From NCBI GenBank assembly GCA_037445025.1, contig JBBILI010000023.1, positions 15,044 through 79,043 of the forward strand: 64,000 bases of DNA, in the 5' to 3' direction. Positions 31,981-41,286 of this stretch are shown piece by piece. Numbering within the stretch: the first letter of the stretch is position 1; every line of letters begins with the position of its first letter. The notes below the pieces were generated by a model, which saw nothing but the letters and a program-made list of their open reading frames with translations, did no database searches and was not told where the DNA came from. The position numbers and the translations under genes were made by a program. The stretch comes from CAIQQQ01 sp037445025. Its GTDB lineage: Bacteria; Pseudomonadota; Alphaproteobacteria; Acetobacterales; Acetobacteraceae.

Positions 31981-32868
31981 TTAAGCTTGCTTCAACTCAA
32001 TCAGACTCCGCCGTATCGCCCGCCCCCGCCCGATCTTGTCCTCGATATACCCGCCATCGCCCCACCGCACCGCACGCCCCATCGCCTGCGCATCCTCGGT
32101 GAAGCGCGCCAGCATCTCCAGCAGCGCCTCGCGGTTGTTGAGAAACACATCCCGCCACATGGTGGGATCAGAGGCCGCGATGCGGGTGAAATCCCGAAAG
32201 CCGGAGGCGGCAAATTTCAGCACCTGCTGCCGGCTTTCATCCTCCAGGTCATCCGCCGTGCCGCAGATGGTGAAGGCCAGCAGATGCGGCAGATGCGACA
32301 CGATCGCCACCACCTTGTCGTGATGCGCCGGCTCCATCACGTCGATCATCGAGCCGCAGCGGCGCCACAGCTCGGCGATCTTCTCGACCGAAGCGGCATC
32401 GGTGCCCGGCGGCGGCGCCAGAATGCACCAGCGGCCCTCGAACAACGTCAGAAACCCGGCATCCGGCCCGGAATACTCGGTGCCCGCCATCGGGTGCCCC
32501 GGCACGAAATGCACGCCGGCCGGAATCAGCGGCCCGACATCGCGGATCACCGACTGTTTGGTGGACCCCACATCGGTGACGATGCAGCCGGGTTCGAGAT
32601 GCGGCGCGATCGCCTCCGCCAGCGCGGCATAGGCGCCCACCGGCGCGCACAGCATCACGCAGTCGGCCCCCTTCACGGCCTCGGCCGGATCAAGTTCCAC
32701 ACGATGCGCGATGCGCAGCTCCATCACCCGGTCGAGCGTCCTCTGCGTGCGCGCGTTGGCCACCACCTCGGCGGCCAGCTCCCCCTTGGCCATGGCGATG
32801 CGCGCGACCGAGCTGCCGATCAGCCCGATGCCGATCAGCGCCATCCGCTGAAACAAAGGGTCAGGCAT
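31981..32868 (-). CDS. tyrA: Prephenate/cyclohexadienyl dehydrogenase
   Basis: 295 residues, a TyrA-type dehydrogenase making 4-hydroxyphenylpyruvate (or tyrosine from arogenate). The NAD(P) motif GIGLIGSSVARIAM is near residue 12. Family signatures follow: DVGSTKQSVI, VPGHPMAGTEYSGPDAG (substrate His) and AIVSHLPHLLAF. The start ATG 32868 overlaps the hisC stop by 8 bases, so it is coupled to hisC and the chorismate-mutase gene. The whole set covers chorismate to tyrosine/phenylalanine. No regulatory ACT domain is present, so it is not the ACT-regulated type. Confidence 0.94.
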   Translation of the reverse strand: MPDPLFQRMALIGIGLIGSSVARIAMAKGELAAEVVANARTQRTLDRVMELRIAHRVELDPAEAVKGADCVMLCAPVGAYAALAEAIAPHLEPGCIVTDVGSTKQSVIRDVGPLIPAGVHFVPGHPMAGTEYSGPDAGFLTLFEGRWCILAPPPGTDAASVEKIAELWRRCGSMIDVMEPAHHDKVVAIVSHLPHLLAFTICGTADDLEDESRQQVLKFAASGFRDFTRIAASDPTMWRDVFLNNREALLEMLARFTEDAQAMGRAVRWGDGGYIEDKIGRGRAIRRSLIELKQA

Positions 32869-33967
32869 GCTGCATGAAATCCGCGAGCGCCTGGGCCACC
32901 AGCTGGCATTCCTCCGCGGTGCCGACCGTGATGCGCAGCGTGTGCGGCAGGTCGTAGCTGCCCATCGCCCGCACGATCAGCCCGCGCGACTTCAGATGCG
33001 CGTTGGCGCCCGTAGCCTTCTCGGCCGTGCCGAAATCGGCCAGAAAGAAATTGCCCTCGGAGGGATGCGTGGCGATGCCCACGCTGTTCAGCGCGGCCAT
33101 CAGCCAGGCGCGCCAGCGCGCGTTGTGCGCCACGCTCTTCTCCACCCAGCCCGGCTCGGCCAGGGCAGCCACGGCGGCGGCCTGGGCGGCCAGATTCACG
33201 TTGAACACGCCGCGCACCCGTCCCAGCGCGTCGATCACGCCCGCCGGCCCGTAGGCCCAGCCCACCCGCATGCCGCCAAGGCCGAACACCTTGCTGAAGG
33301 TGCGCAGCATCACGCAGTTCTCGCCGGCATCGACCAGCTTCACGCCGGCGTCGTAATCCGCGCGATCGACATATTCGGCATAGGCCGCGTCCAGCACCAG
33401 CAGCACGTCGGGCGGCAGCCCTTCGCGCAGCCGCTCCATCTCGCTTTGCGGCAGCAGGCTGCCGGTGGGATTGTTGGGGTTGGCGACGAACACCATGCGC
33501 GTCTCCGGCGTGACGGCTGCGATCAGCCCATCGACATCGGTGGTCAGGTTGCGCTCCGGCACCTTGATCACCCGCGCGCCGGAATAGGTGCCGGAGATCT
33601 GGTACATGCTGAAGCCGTGCATGGACATCAGAATGTCCGCCCCTGGCCCGCCATAGATGTGGCAGAGGTGCTGGATCAGCTCGTCCGAGCCGGTGCCGCA
33701 GACGATGCGGGCGGGATCGAGCCCGAACCGCGCGCCGATCGCCTCGCGCAGTGCCACCGAGCCGCCATCGGGGTAGCGGTGCAGGTCGGCGGCGATTTCG
33801 GCATAGGCCTTGGAGGCGGCGGGTGGCGGGCCGAACGCGCCCTCGTTGGAGGAGAGCTTGATGATCCGGTTCACCCCCGGCAGCTTGCTCTCGCCGCCGA
33901 CATAGGCCTCGATCTGCAGCACCGCCGCGCGCGGCGTGGGGGCGGACGGACGCACGAGGTCGGTCAT
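32861..33967 (-). CDS. hisC: Histidinol-phosphate aminotransferase (aromatic aminotransferase)
   Basis: 368 residues of the fold-type I PLP transaminases. PLP-binding Lys226 lies in LRTFSKVFGLGGMRVGW. VANPNNPTGSLL, DAAYAEYVD and the opening KLPGVNRIIKLSSNEGAFGP match HisC. In Alphaproteobacteria such an enzyme next to tyrA often also aminates 4-hydroxyphenylpyruvate and phenylpyruvate, which fits the position here. Start ATG 33967 overlaps the chorismate-mutase stop by 4 bases. Whether it also supplies histidine biosynthesis is not shown, since no his genes lie nearby. Confidence 0.93.
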   Translation of the reverse strand: MTDLVRPSAPTPRAAVLQIEAYVGGESKLPGVNRIIKLSSNEGAFGPPPAASKAYAEIAADLHRYPDGGSVALREAIGARFGLDPARIVCGTGSDELIQHLCHIYGGPGADILMSMHGFSMYQISGTYSGARVIKVPERNLTTDVDGLIAAVTPETRMVFVANPNNPTGSLLPQSEMERLREGLPPDVLLVLDAAYAEYVDRADYDAGVKLVDAGENCVMLRTFSKVFGLGGMRVGWAYGPAGVIDALGRVRGVFNVNLAAQAAAVAALAEPGWVEKSVAHNARWRAWLMAALNSVGIATHPSEGNFFLADFGTAEKATGANAHLKSRGLIVRAMGSYDLPHTLRITVGTAEECQLVAQALADFMQHA

Positions 33968-34836
33968 GGCGTGTCTCCATCGACAGGGACGGCGTAGCCG
34001 CCGAGCACCACAGGTTTGCGGCTGGCGGACAGCAGGGCAAGGCGGGGATCGTCGTCGGCCACCAGGCCTTCGACATCGATCAGCGCCAGGGCGGAAGGAT
34101 CGTGCGGATTGCGGCGCAGGATGCTGCCGCCCAGCAGGAATCCGGCATCGGCCAGGGCCGCGGTGAGGCGCGCGCGGCTCATCTCACCCGGCAGTTCGAG
34201 GCCGATCAGCGAGCGGTCCCGGGCACTCGCGTCAGGCGCCACCGTGGCCACCACCAGTGCGCGCGCCGAGGGCGCGCCTTCCGGGCGCGGTGACCAGAAC
34301 GGCAGCCGCGCCACCACATGGATGCGCGGCTCGTCGCGCTGTAGCAGCGCGGTCCACCAGGCAGCACTTTGCGGCTCATCCTCCGCCGGCATCGGCAGCA
34401 CGGCGACGGTGGCGGAGCCGCTGCTGATCTCGGCCAGCGCCTGCGCCGGCGAGCGATGCGCGCGCAGCGGCGTCAGCATGCCGAAATGCTCGCGCGCGGC
34501 GGCCACGAAGCCGGAGCCCGGCAGCGTCTCGCACACCGCCACCACATACTGGCCCTGCATCGAGGTCGTCGCCGCGAACAGCTCGCGCCACAGCCGCGGC
34601 AGCACCACGCGCGGCAGCTTGCCGGCATGGCGCGCCAGCAGCCGGCGGATGATGTCCGCCTCGCGCCCCGGGCGCAGCGCCACGCGGCCCTTGGCGCCAT
34701 GCGCCGCCACCTGCTCGACCACGCGGCCGCGGGCCATCAGCAGGTCGTGGATCTGGTCGTCCAGCCGGTCGAGCTCGGCACGGAGCGTGGCCAATGTGAT
34801 CTGGGGCGAGTCGCTTTGAGGAGGAAGGTCGGACAT
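33964..34836 (-). CDS. Chorismate mutase (AroQ type) with extra C-terminal region
   Basis: 290 residues from ATG 34836. Residues about 12-95 form the AroQ helical domain (LATLRAELDRLDDQIHDLLM, READIIRRLLARH) that rearranges chorismate to prephenate. Residues about 105-285 form a second region (VVAVCETLPGSGFVAAAREH, LLGGSILRRNPHDPSALALI) that resembles a decayed periplasmic-binding/prephenate-dehydratase-like fold but lacks a clear TRF catalytic motif, so dehydratase activity is doubtful. It heads the coupled hisC-tyrA operon. The open frame upstream of 34836 is not protein-like. The metX gene starts 119 bases away, divergently. Confidence 0.85.
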   Translation of the reverse strand: MSDLPPQSDSPQITLATLRAELDRLDDQIHDLLMARGRVVEQVAAHGAKGRVALRPGREADIIRRLLARHAGKLPRVVLPRLWRELFAATTSMQGQYVVAVCETLPGSGFVAAAREHFGMLTPLRAHRSPAQALAEISSGSATVAVLPMPAEDEPQSAAWWTALLQRDEPRIHVVARLPFWSPRPEGAPSARALVVATVAPDASARDRSLIGLELPGEMSRARLTAALADAGFLLGGSILRRNPHDPSALALIDVEGLVADDDPRLALLSASRKPVVLGGYAVPVDGDTP

Positions 34837-34954
34837 GCGCGCAATCGAACAGGGGCCATCGCAATAGCGGATGGGCGCGTGGTTGCAAAGCATTGCAGCT
34901 GTGCCGACCTGCGTCCCTTGAACACGGATGGGCCGGGCTTTAAGGACGGATGCT

Positions 34955-36112
34955 ATGGACCAGGGTGAACCTTCCGAGATCCGCCATCAGCACGCACGCT
35001 TCAGCGACGGGCTGATGCTGGATTGCGGCGTGGCGCTGCCCGAGCTCGTGGTGGCGTACCGTACATATGGTTCCCTCAACGCCGCGAAGTCGAACGCGAT
35101 CCTGATCTGCCATGCGCTGACCGGGGATCAGTATGTCGCTGAACGCCACCCTGTCACCGGCAAGGACGCCTGGTGGGAGCAGGTGGTGGGACCCGGCCGG
35201 CCGGTCGACACCGATCGCTACTTCGTCATCTGCTCCAACGTGCTCGGCGGCTGCATGGGCAGCACCGGGCCCTCCGACCTCCGCCCCCAAGGGCCGGACC
35301 AGGCCAGCGCACGCTGGGGCATGGATTTCCCGGCGATCACCATCCGCGACATGGTGCGCGCGCAGAAGCGCCTGGTCGAGCATCTCGGCATCGACCGGCT
35401 GTTCGCCGTCGTCGGCGGCTCGATGGGCGGCATGCAGGTGCTGCAATGGGCGGCGACCTATCCCGAGCACGTGTTCGCGGCCGTGCCGATCGCAACCGCG
35501 GCCTATCATTCCGCGCAGAACATCGCCTTCAACGAAGTCGGCCGGCAGGCGGTGTTCGCCGATCCCGATTTCGCCGGCGGCCAGTATTACGCCAGTGGCC
35601 GCATTCCCGCCGCGGGGCTGGGCGTGGCGCGCATGGTGGCGCACATCACCTATCTCAGCGAGGAGGCGCTGAACCGCAAGTTCGGCCGCAAGCTGCAGGG
35701 CATCACCCAAGGCGGATTGGCCCTGTTCGGTGACATCTTCCAGGTGGAGAGCTACCTGCAGCACCAGGGCAGCACCTTCGTGCGCCGGTTCGACGCCAAT
35801 TCCTACCTCTCCATCACCCGGGCGATGGATTATTTCGATCTCGCGGCCGAGCATGGCGGCGATCTCTCCGCCGCCTTCCGCGGCACCGCCATCCGCTTCT
35901 GCGTGGTCAGCTTCTCGTCGGACTGGCTGTTCCCCACCGCCGAAAGCCGCGCCGTCGCCCGTGCGCTCAACCGCGCCGCCGCCAATGTCAGCTTCGTCGA
36001 GGTCACCACCGACAAGGGGCACGACGCCTTCCTGCTCGACGAGCCGGACCTGCACCGCATCCTCGCCGGCTTTCTCGACGGCTGCGCCCGCCATGCCGGG
36101 CTTTCGTCCTGA
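34955..36112 (+). CDS. metX: Homoserine O-acetyltransferase (or O-succinyltransferase)
   Basis: 385 residues, alpha/beta-hydrolase fold, acylating homoserine for methionine synthesis. Nucleophile Ser156 lies in VVGGSMGGMQVLQW, with the acid in SSDWLFPTAESR and the His in TTDKGHDAFLLDE. YAPNSNVLGGC-like ICSNVLGGCMGSTGP is the usual MetX signature. ATG 34955 follows AAGGACGG. Acetyl versus succinyl donor cannot be decided from sequence; some alphaproteobacterial MetX use succinyl-CoA. The stop overlaps the metW ATG (TGATG), as is normal for metXW operons. Confidence 0.95.
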   Translation: MDQGEPSEIRHQHARFSDGLMLDCGVALPELVVAYRTYGSLNAAKSNAILICHALTGDQYVAERHPVTGKDAWWEQVVGPGRPVDTDRYFVICSNVLGGCMGSTGPSDLRPQGPDQASARWGMDFPAITIRDMVRAQKRLVEHLGIDRLFAVVGGSMGGMQVLQWAATYPEHVFAAVPIATAAYHSAQNIAFNEVGRQAVFADPDFAGGQYYASGRIPAAGLGVARMVAHITYLSEEALNRKFGRKLQGITQGGLALFGDIFQVESYLQHQGSTFVRRFDANSYLSITRAMDYFDLAAEHGGDLSAAFRGTAIRFCVVSFSSDWLFPTAESRAVARALNRAAANVSFVEVTTDKGHDAFLLDEPDLHRILAGFLDGCARHAGLSS

Positions 36113-36723
36113 TGGCCAAGAGCATGCGGGTCGATCTGCGTCTCATCGCCGACATGGTCAGCCCCGGCGCGCGCGTGCTCGACATCGGCTGCAGCGACGG
36201 CGCGCTGATCGACGAACTCACCCGCACCCGCGGCTGCGACGCCCGCGGCATCGAGATCGACATGGCCGAGGTCACCCGCACCGTCGCCCGCGGCCTGCCT
36301 GTCATGCACGGCGACGCCGACGCCGACCTGGCCCATTACCCCGACCGCGCCTTCGACTATGTCGTGCTCAGCCGCACCCTGCAGGCGGTGGAGAAGCCGC
36401 GCGAGGTGCTGCGCCAGATGCTGCGCATCGGCGAACGCGCCATCGTCAGCTTTCCCAATTTCGGCCACTGGCAGGTGCGCTGGCAGCTGCTGTGGAGCGG
36501 GCGGATGCCGATGACCAGCGTCTGGGCCCGCCCCTGGCACGAGACGCCCAACATCCATCCCTGCACGATCCGCGACTTCTTCGTACTGTGCGCCGAGGAG
36601 GGATATGAGGTGGAGCGCTGGCTGGCGATTGACGAGGCGGGGCGGAAGTCGCCGTGGCGTCGGTATTCGAGCCTTGCCAATCTGTTTGGGGAGCAGGCGC
36701 TGTTTCAGCTGAGGCGAGCTTAA
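36112..36723 (+). CDS. metW: Methionine biosynthesis protein MetW
   Basis: 203 residues with a SAM-methyltransferase-like fold (VLDIGCSDGALIDELTR near residue 22; FDYVVLSRTLQAVEKPREVL). MetW pairs with MetX in Proteobacteria and is needed for full homoserine acyltransferase activity. FPNFGHWQVRWQLLWSGRMP and PWHETPNIHPCTIRDFF are family signatures. Starts ATG 36112, overlapping metX by 2 bases. It is the last gene of the operon; dispersed repeat copy E begins eight bases after the stop and probably ends transcription. Confidence 0.95.
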   Translation: MAKSMRVDLRLIADMVSPGARVLDIGCSDGALIDELTRTRGCDARGIEIDMAEVTRTVARGLPVMHGDADADLAHYPDRAFDYVVLSRTLQAVEKPREVLRQMLRIGERAIVSFPNFGHWQVRWQLLWSGRMPMTSVWARPWHETPNIHPCTIRDFFVLCAEEGYEVERWLAIDEAGRKSPWRRYSSLANLFGEQALFQLRRA

Positions 36724-36730
36724 GGAAAGC

Positions 36731-36839
36731 GCTTCTTTTTTGAAAAAAAGAAGCAAAAAACTTTCATTCGTTTGAACGGACCTCTCTCCGGAGGAGGGCG
36801 TCAGCCGATAAGAAAAGTTCTTTTTTTCAAAAAAAGAAC
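36731..36839. repeat. Dispersed bipartite hairpin repeat, copy E (full, inverted)
   Basis: Left hairpin 36731-36754 (GCTTCTTTTTT...AAGAAGC) and right hairpin 36817-36839 (GTTCTTTTTTT...AGAAC) around a centre CTCTCTCCGGAGGAGG that is the reverse complement of copies A and D. It sits between the converging metW and the hydrolase gene, whose stop codon it contains. Confidence 0.88.
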
Positions 36840-38065
36840 GACTGGCTTGCCACCAAAGCCCGCCACAACGCCCCCAGCTCCGGCGCCATCGGATCGCCCG
36901 TCGGCATCGCCCGCACCGCCGTGTGCACCAGCACCAGCTTGCTCGCCGGATCGACAAACAACATCTGCCCGTGAATCCCGATCAGCACGAACTGCCGCCG
37001 CTCACCCGGCAGCAGCCACACCTGATACCCATAGCCATAATACCCCGCCCCGGCGCCCGGCCGGAGAAACGCCGCCGACGGTGTGGTGGCATCGATCACC
37101 CATTGCTTCGGAATGATCTGCACACCGTTCCACGCCCCGTCATGCGCCAGCAGCCGGCCCAGCCGCCCCCAGTCCCGTAACGTGACGTTGAGGCAGCAGA
37201 ACGCCGGCTCCTGCCCGCTGGCATCGATCGCCCAGGCCGCATCCCGCTCGGTGCCGATGCGCCCGAAGATCTTGGCGGAGAAATAATCCGAAATCGTCTG
37301 CCCCGTGGCCCCGGTCAGCACCAGGCCCAGAGTCTCAGTGTCGAGCCCCTTGTAGTGCCACACCGTGTCGGGTGCCGCCACACGCACATTGAAACGATGC
37401 GCCGCCGCGATCGCTCCCTCGCCGTTGCGGTTCCAGATCGCGGCGTTGAGCATCGCCGCGTCGTCATGCCCGTCATACACCTCACGAAACGCGATGCCGG
37501 AGGCCATGTGCAGCAGCGCGCGGATCGGCGTGGCGCCGACCTCGCTGCCCCTGAGCCCCGGCACATAGGTCTCGGCGGTATCGTCGATGCTCTTGATCCT
37601 GCCTTCGGAAATCGCGATGCCGATCAGCATCGCGACCCAGGTCTTGGCCATCGACTGCGACATGAACCGGTCCTGGTCGGTGCGGCCATACTGGTAGTGC
37701 TCGGCCAGGATCGTGTTGTCCTTCAGAATCAGCAGCCCCGTCGCCGGCTGGCGGGACAGGTAGTCCGCCAGCGTGTGCTGCGCGCCCTTGTAGGTGTAAG
37801 TCAGCGCGATCTCCGCCGCCGCCCGCGCGAACGGCGCGACGGCCGGGGCCTTGGCCACCACCCTGGTGCGGCTGACACGGTCGTAATGGCTGAAATTGCC
37901 GACCAGACGCGCCTGCGTCTGCGGATACCCGGCGGGATAGCCCTCCGCACTGCCATAGGCCACCGCGTTGGGGCCGGACGGATCGAACACCGGCAGCGCC
38001 TCCGCCCGGGCCTGCACCGGGGCCTGGGCGGTGATGAGCAGCAGGGCTGCGAGAAGGCGGCGCAT
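36827..38065 (-). CDS. Serine hydrolase, beta-lactamase/esterase family
   Basis: 412 residues. A signal peptide (MRRLLAALLLITAQAPVQAR) predicts export. The SxxK catalytic motif is Ser138-Met-Ala-Lys141 (FMSQSMAKTWVAML), and VWHYKGLDTETLGLVL contains the Tyr-Lys-Gly type second motif. ATG 38065 is preceded by GGAG. The last codons, encoding SFFF, and the TGA lie inside repeat copy E, so the native C-terminus has been replaced by repeat sequence. Could be a class C-like beta-lactamase, an esterase or a DD-peptidase. No regulator gene is adjacent. Confidence 0.87.
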   Translation of the reverse strand: MRRLLAALLLITAQAPVQARAEALPVFDPSGPNAVAYGSAEGYPAGYPQTQARLVGNFSHYDRVSRTRVVAKAPAVAPFARAAAEIALTYTYKGAQHTLADYLSRQPATGLLILKDNTILAEHYQYGRTDQDRFMSQSMAKTWVAMLIGIAISEGRIKSIDDTAETYVPGLRGSEVGATPIRALLHMASGIAFREVYDGHDDAAMLNAAIWNRNGEGAIAAAHRFNVRVAAPDTVWHYKGLDTETLGLVLTGATGQTISDYFSAKIFGRIGTERDAAWAIDASGQEPAFCCLNVTLRDWGRLGRLLAHDGAWNGVQIIPKQWVIDATTPSAAFLRPGAGAGYYGYGYQVWLLPGERRQFVLIGIHGQMLFVDPASKLVLVHTAVRAMPTGDPMAPELGALWRALVASQSFFF

Positions 38066-38173
38066 GGTGGTCTCCGGGCCTGCTGACGAATCGACCTTAT
38101 GGGCCCCGGTTTGCTCTGGCAACGCCGGCAACCCTGTGCCTCAATCCATCCGGAGCAGAACAGGACAGATGCT

Positions 38174-39571
38174 TTGAACTCCGTGACAGCAACGGCCGTC
38201 GATCTCGCCAATGCCTATCGTGCGCGAAGCCTGTCGCCGGTGGAGGTGACTGAATCGATCCTTTCGCAGATCGATCGCTGTGCGCATCTGAACGCGTTCT
38301 GCCATGTCGATCGCGAAGGCGCGCTGGCCGGCGCCCGCGCGTCCGAGGCGCGCCATGGCGTGGGCACCGCGCTGGGCCCGCTCGATGGTGTGCCGGTCGG
38401 CATCAAGGACCTGATCCTGACCAAAGGCCTGCCCACACGGCGAGGATCGCTCACCACATCGCCCGATGGCCCCTGGCTGGACGACGCGCCGGTGGTCGCC
38501 CGGCTGCGCGAGGCCGGCGCCGTCATCCTCGGCAAGACCACCACGCCCGAGCTGGGCTGGAAGGGGGTCACGGACAGCCCGCTGACCGGCATCACCCACA
38601 ACCCCTGGAACCCCGCCATGACGCCGGGCGGCTCCTCCGGCGGGGCGGCCGTGCAGGTGGCCTGCGGCATGGGCCCGATCGGCATCGGCACCGATGGCGG
38701 CGGCTCCATTCGCATTCCCGCCAGCTTCACCGGCGTGTTCGGCTTCAAGCCGAGCTATGGCCGTGTGCCCGCCTGGCCGACGAGCCAGGTCGGCACGCTG
38801 GCCCATACCGGCCCGCTCACCCGAACGGTGGCCGACGCCGCGCTGGCGATGAGCGTGATCTCCGGCTGGGACGCACGGGACTGGACCTCCCTGCCATCAG
38901 CCGACATCGACTGGATGCGCGCCACCACGGACGGCGTGGCCGGCAAACGCATCGCCTACACCCGCGATCTCGGCCTCGGCGGCGTCGATCCGGAGGCCGC
39001 CGCCCTGATCGCCAAGGCCGTGCAGGCGCTGACCGCGCTGGGCGCCCATGTCGAGGAGATCGACACCGGCATCAAGCCGCAAGGCGAGATCATCGGCACG
39101 CTGTGGCAGGTCGGCTGCGCCAAGGGGCAGATGAGCATGACCGAGGAACAGAAGGCGCTGCTCGACCCCGGCCTGCGCGAAGCCGCCCTCGCCGGATCGA
39201 AAGTCACCCTCGAGGACTATCTCAGAACGCTCGACGCCCGCGCCGCCTTCGGCGTGCAGATGCGCCGGTTTCACGAAACCTGGGACCTGCTGGTGCTGCC
39301 CACCATGCGCGGCACCGCCTTCCCCGTGGGCCAGAACGGCCCGACGCTTCCGGACGGCACCATCTCGCGTGTCTGGAGCCCGTTCTGCTACCTGTTCAAC
39401 CTCAGCCAGCAGCCGGCGGCGAGCCTCCCCTGCGGCTTCACCTCCGCCGGCCTGCCGGTCGGCCTGCAGATCGTCGGGCGCATGCATGACGATCTCGGCG
39501 TGCTCGCCGCCTGCCACGCGCTCGAAGACTTCGTCTCACCCCGCAGCTTTCCGCCTGGAGTTGTCGCATGA
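38174..39571 (+). CDS. Amidase (amidase signature family)
   Basis: 465 residues from TTG 38174 (AGGACAG nearby); GTG 38183 is an alternative. Catalytic Ser-cisSer-Lys: Lys in VGIKDLILTKG, cis-Ser in PGGSSGGAAVQV and nucleophile in GTDGGGSIRIPASF. It hydrolyses an amide to acid plus ammonia or amine in the cytoplasm. The stop overlaps the start of a peptide-type ABC binding protein (ATGA). Position suggests that the amide is imported by the following transporter. Substrate unknown: aliphatic, aryl or peptide amides are all possible. Confidence 0.93.
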   Translation: MNSVTATAVDLANAYRARSLSPVEVTESILSQIDRCAHLNAFCHVDREGALAGARASEARHGVGTALGPLDGVPVGIKDLILTKGLPTRRGSLTTSPDGPWLDDAPVVARLREAGAVILGKTTTPELGWKGVTDSPLTGITHNPWNPAMTPGGSSGGAAVQVACGMGPIGIGTDGGGSIRIPASFTGVFGFKPSYGRVPAWPTSQVGTLAHTGPLTRTVADAALAMSVISGWDARDWTSLPSADIDWMRATTDGVAGKRIAYTRDLGLGGVDPEAAALIAKAVQALTALGAHVEEIDTGIKPQGEIIGTLWQVGCAKGQMSMTEEQKALLDPGLREAALAGSKVTLEDYLRTLDARAAFGVQMRRFHETWDLLVLPTMRGTAFPVGQNGPTLPDGTISRVWSPFCYLFNLSQQPAASLPCGFTSAGLPVGLQIVGRMHDDLGVLAACHALEDFVSPRSFPPGVVA

Positions 39572-41145
39572 TCACCCGCCGTGACGGAATCCGCCTCGCC
39601 ACCGCCGCCTCTCTCGCCGGGCTTCCGCCGGAGGCCCGCGCCGCCGACACCAGGCTGCGCATGGGCGTGGGCCTGACGCCCAACTCCATCGACCCGCACT
39701 ACCACAACACCGGGCAGAACAACTCCGCCCTGCGCCATGTGTTCGACACGCTGTGCAACGAGCTCGGCGAGAAGGAGGTCACGCCTTGCCTCGCCGAATC
39801 CTGGAAGCTGGTCGATGACCTGACCTGGGAGTTCAAGCTGCGCCAGGGCGTCACCTTCTCCGACGGCACGCCCTTCGTGGCCGAGGACGTGGTGTTCAGC
39901 TTCAAGCGCGTGCCCACCATTCCCAACAGCCCCGGCCTGTTCACCCCCTACGTCAAACTCATCACCGCCTTCGAGACGCCGGACGACCACACGGTGCGCA
40001 TGCGCACCGCCAAGCCCTACCCGTTCGTGCCCAACGATGTCGCCTGGGTGCAGATCCTCAGCCACAAGATCCACGCCGGCGCCACCACTGACGACTTCAA
40101 CTCCCTCAAGGTCGCCATCGGCACCGGCCCGTTCAAGATCACCAAATACACGCCTGGTGACGCCGTCGAACTCGTGCGCAACGAAACCTACTGGGGTCCG
40201 AAATCGCCCTGGTCCTCCGTGCAGCTCAAGGCCATCGCCCAGCCGGAGACCCGCCTGATCGCGCTGATGTCCGGCGATCTCGACGTCATCGGCGGCGTGG
40301 CCCCACAGGATCTTCCCAAGGCCCAGGCCAACCCCGACCTGGTGGTGCAGCTCTTCCCCTCTGTCGAGGTGGTGTATCTGTTCCCCGACTCGACGCGCGA
40401 CGTCTCGCCCAACATGTTCGACAAATCCGGTTCACCGCTGACCAAGAACCCGATGAAGGACGTGCGGGTGCGCCGCGCCCTGTCCATGTCCATCGACCGC
40501 AAGGCCATCGTCGAACGTGTCATGCAGAAGGCCGGCGCCCCCGCCTATCAGATGGCCGCGGCCACCGAGGACGGCTACGACCCGACCATCCCCGCCATTC
40601 CCTACGACCCTGCCGGCGCCAAGAAGCTGCTGGCCGAGGCCGGCTGGCCCGATGGCTGGAAGATGACCATCAACGGCCCGGTCGGCTTCATCTCCAACGA
40701 CGACAAGATTCTGCAGGCGGTTGGCGGCTTCTTCTCGCGCATCGGCGTGGAAACGAAGGTGGAGAGCGTTTCGCCGGCGGTGTATTTCGGCAAGGCCACC
40801 GCGCGCGAATACTGCCTGTTCATGACCAGCTTCTCCGTGCCGCTGGCCATCACCGACCTCAAGAGCCTCATCGTCACCAAATCGGCCGAGACCGGCGACG
40901 GCCCGTTCAACCGGCAGCTCTATTCCAACAAGGCGCTCGACGAGGTGGTGTTCAAGGCACAGTCCACGCTCGACCCCACCGAGCGCCGCAAGCTGATCGG
41001 CCAGGCGATGCGCATCGGCATGGACGACGTGGCGGTCATTCCCGTCATCAACACGGTGGCGAGCTGGGCCACGCGCAAAGGCGGGGTGAAATACAACGCT
41101 GTGCCGCTGGGCTGGGCCTGGGCGATGTTGGCGACACCGGCGTGA
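39568..41145 (+). CDS. ABC transporter substrate-binding protein, peptide/nickel type
   Basis: 525 residues with a Tat-like signal (MITRRDGIRLATAASLAG) cleaved near ARAADT. It is a family 5 (SBP_bac_5) protein with TWEFKLRQGVTFSDGTPFVAEDV and RKAIVERVM segments, binding a peptide, oligoamide or similar in the periplasm. ATG overlaps the amidase stop. Repeat copy F lies between it and the permease genes, which could reduce permease expression relative to the binding protein. The ATPase partner is not encoded here. Confidence 0.93.
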   Translation: MITRRDGIRLATAASLAGLPPEARAADTRLRMGVGLTPNSIDPHYHNTGQNNSALRHVFDTLCNELGEKEVTPCLAESWKLVDDLTWEFKLRQGVTFSDGTPFVAEDVVFSFKRVPTIPNSPGLFTPYVKLITAFETPDDHTVRMRTAKPYPFVPNDVAWVQILSHKIHAGATTDDFNSLKVAIGTGPFKITKYTPGDAVELVRNETYWGPKSPWSSVQLKAIAQPETRLIALMSGDLDVIGGVAPQDLPKAQANPDLVVQLFPSVEVVYLFPDSTRDVSPNMFDKSGSPLTKNPMKDVRVRRALSMSIDRKAIVERVMQKAGAPAYQMAAATEDGYDPTIPAIPYDPAGAKKLLAEAGWPDGWKMTINGPVGFISNDDKILQAVGGFFSRIGVETKVESVSPAVYFGKATAREYCLFMTSFSVPLAITDLKSLIVTKSAETGDGPFNRQLYSNKALDEVVFKAQSTLDPTERRKLIGQAMRIGMDDVAVIPVINTVASWATRKGGVKYNAVPLGWAWAMLATPA

Positions 41146-41153
41146 AGCAAGCA

Positions 41154-41267
41154 GTTCTTTTTTGAAAAAAAGAACCAAAAAACTTTTGTCCAGCTTCGCG
41201 CCTCTCTCCGGAGAGGCGCAGATCTGTACGAATGAAAGTTTTTTGCTTCTTTTTTTCAAAAAAGAAG
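41154..41267. repeat. Dispersed bipartite hairpin repeat, copy F (full)
   Basis: Left hairpin 41154-41175 (GTTCTTTTTTG...AAGAAC), centre 41199-41220 with palindrome GCGCCTCTC/GAGAGGCGC, and right hairpin 41246-41267 (CTTCTTTTTTT...AAGAAG). It lies between the binding-protein gene and the permease genes of the same operon. Confidence 0.88.
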
Positions 41268-41286
41268 CTCTTGCTTCCTTTTTCAT

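Noticed and set aside
36117..36608. Plus-strand frame 35730-36608 across the metX/metW junction
   Set aside because: Arg/Pro-rich shadow of the metX and metW genes in another frame.
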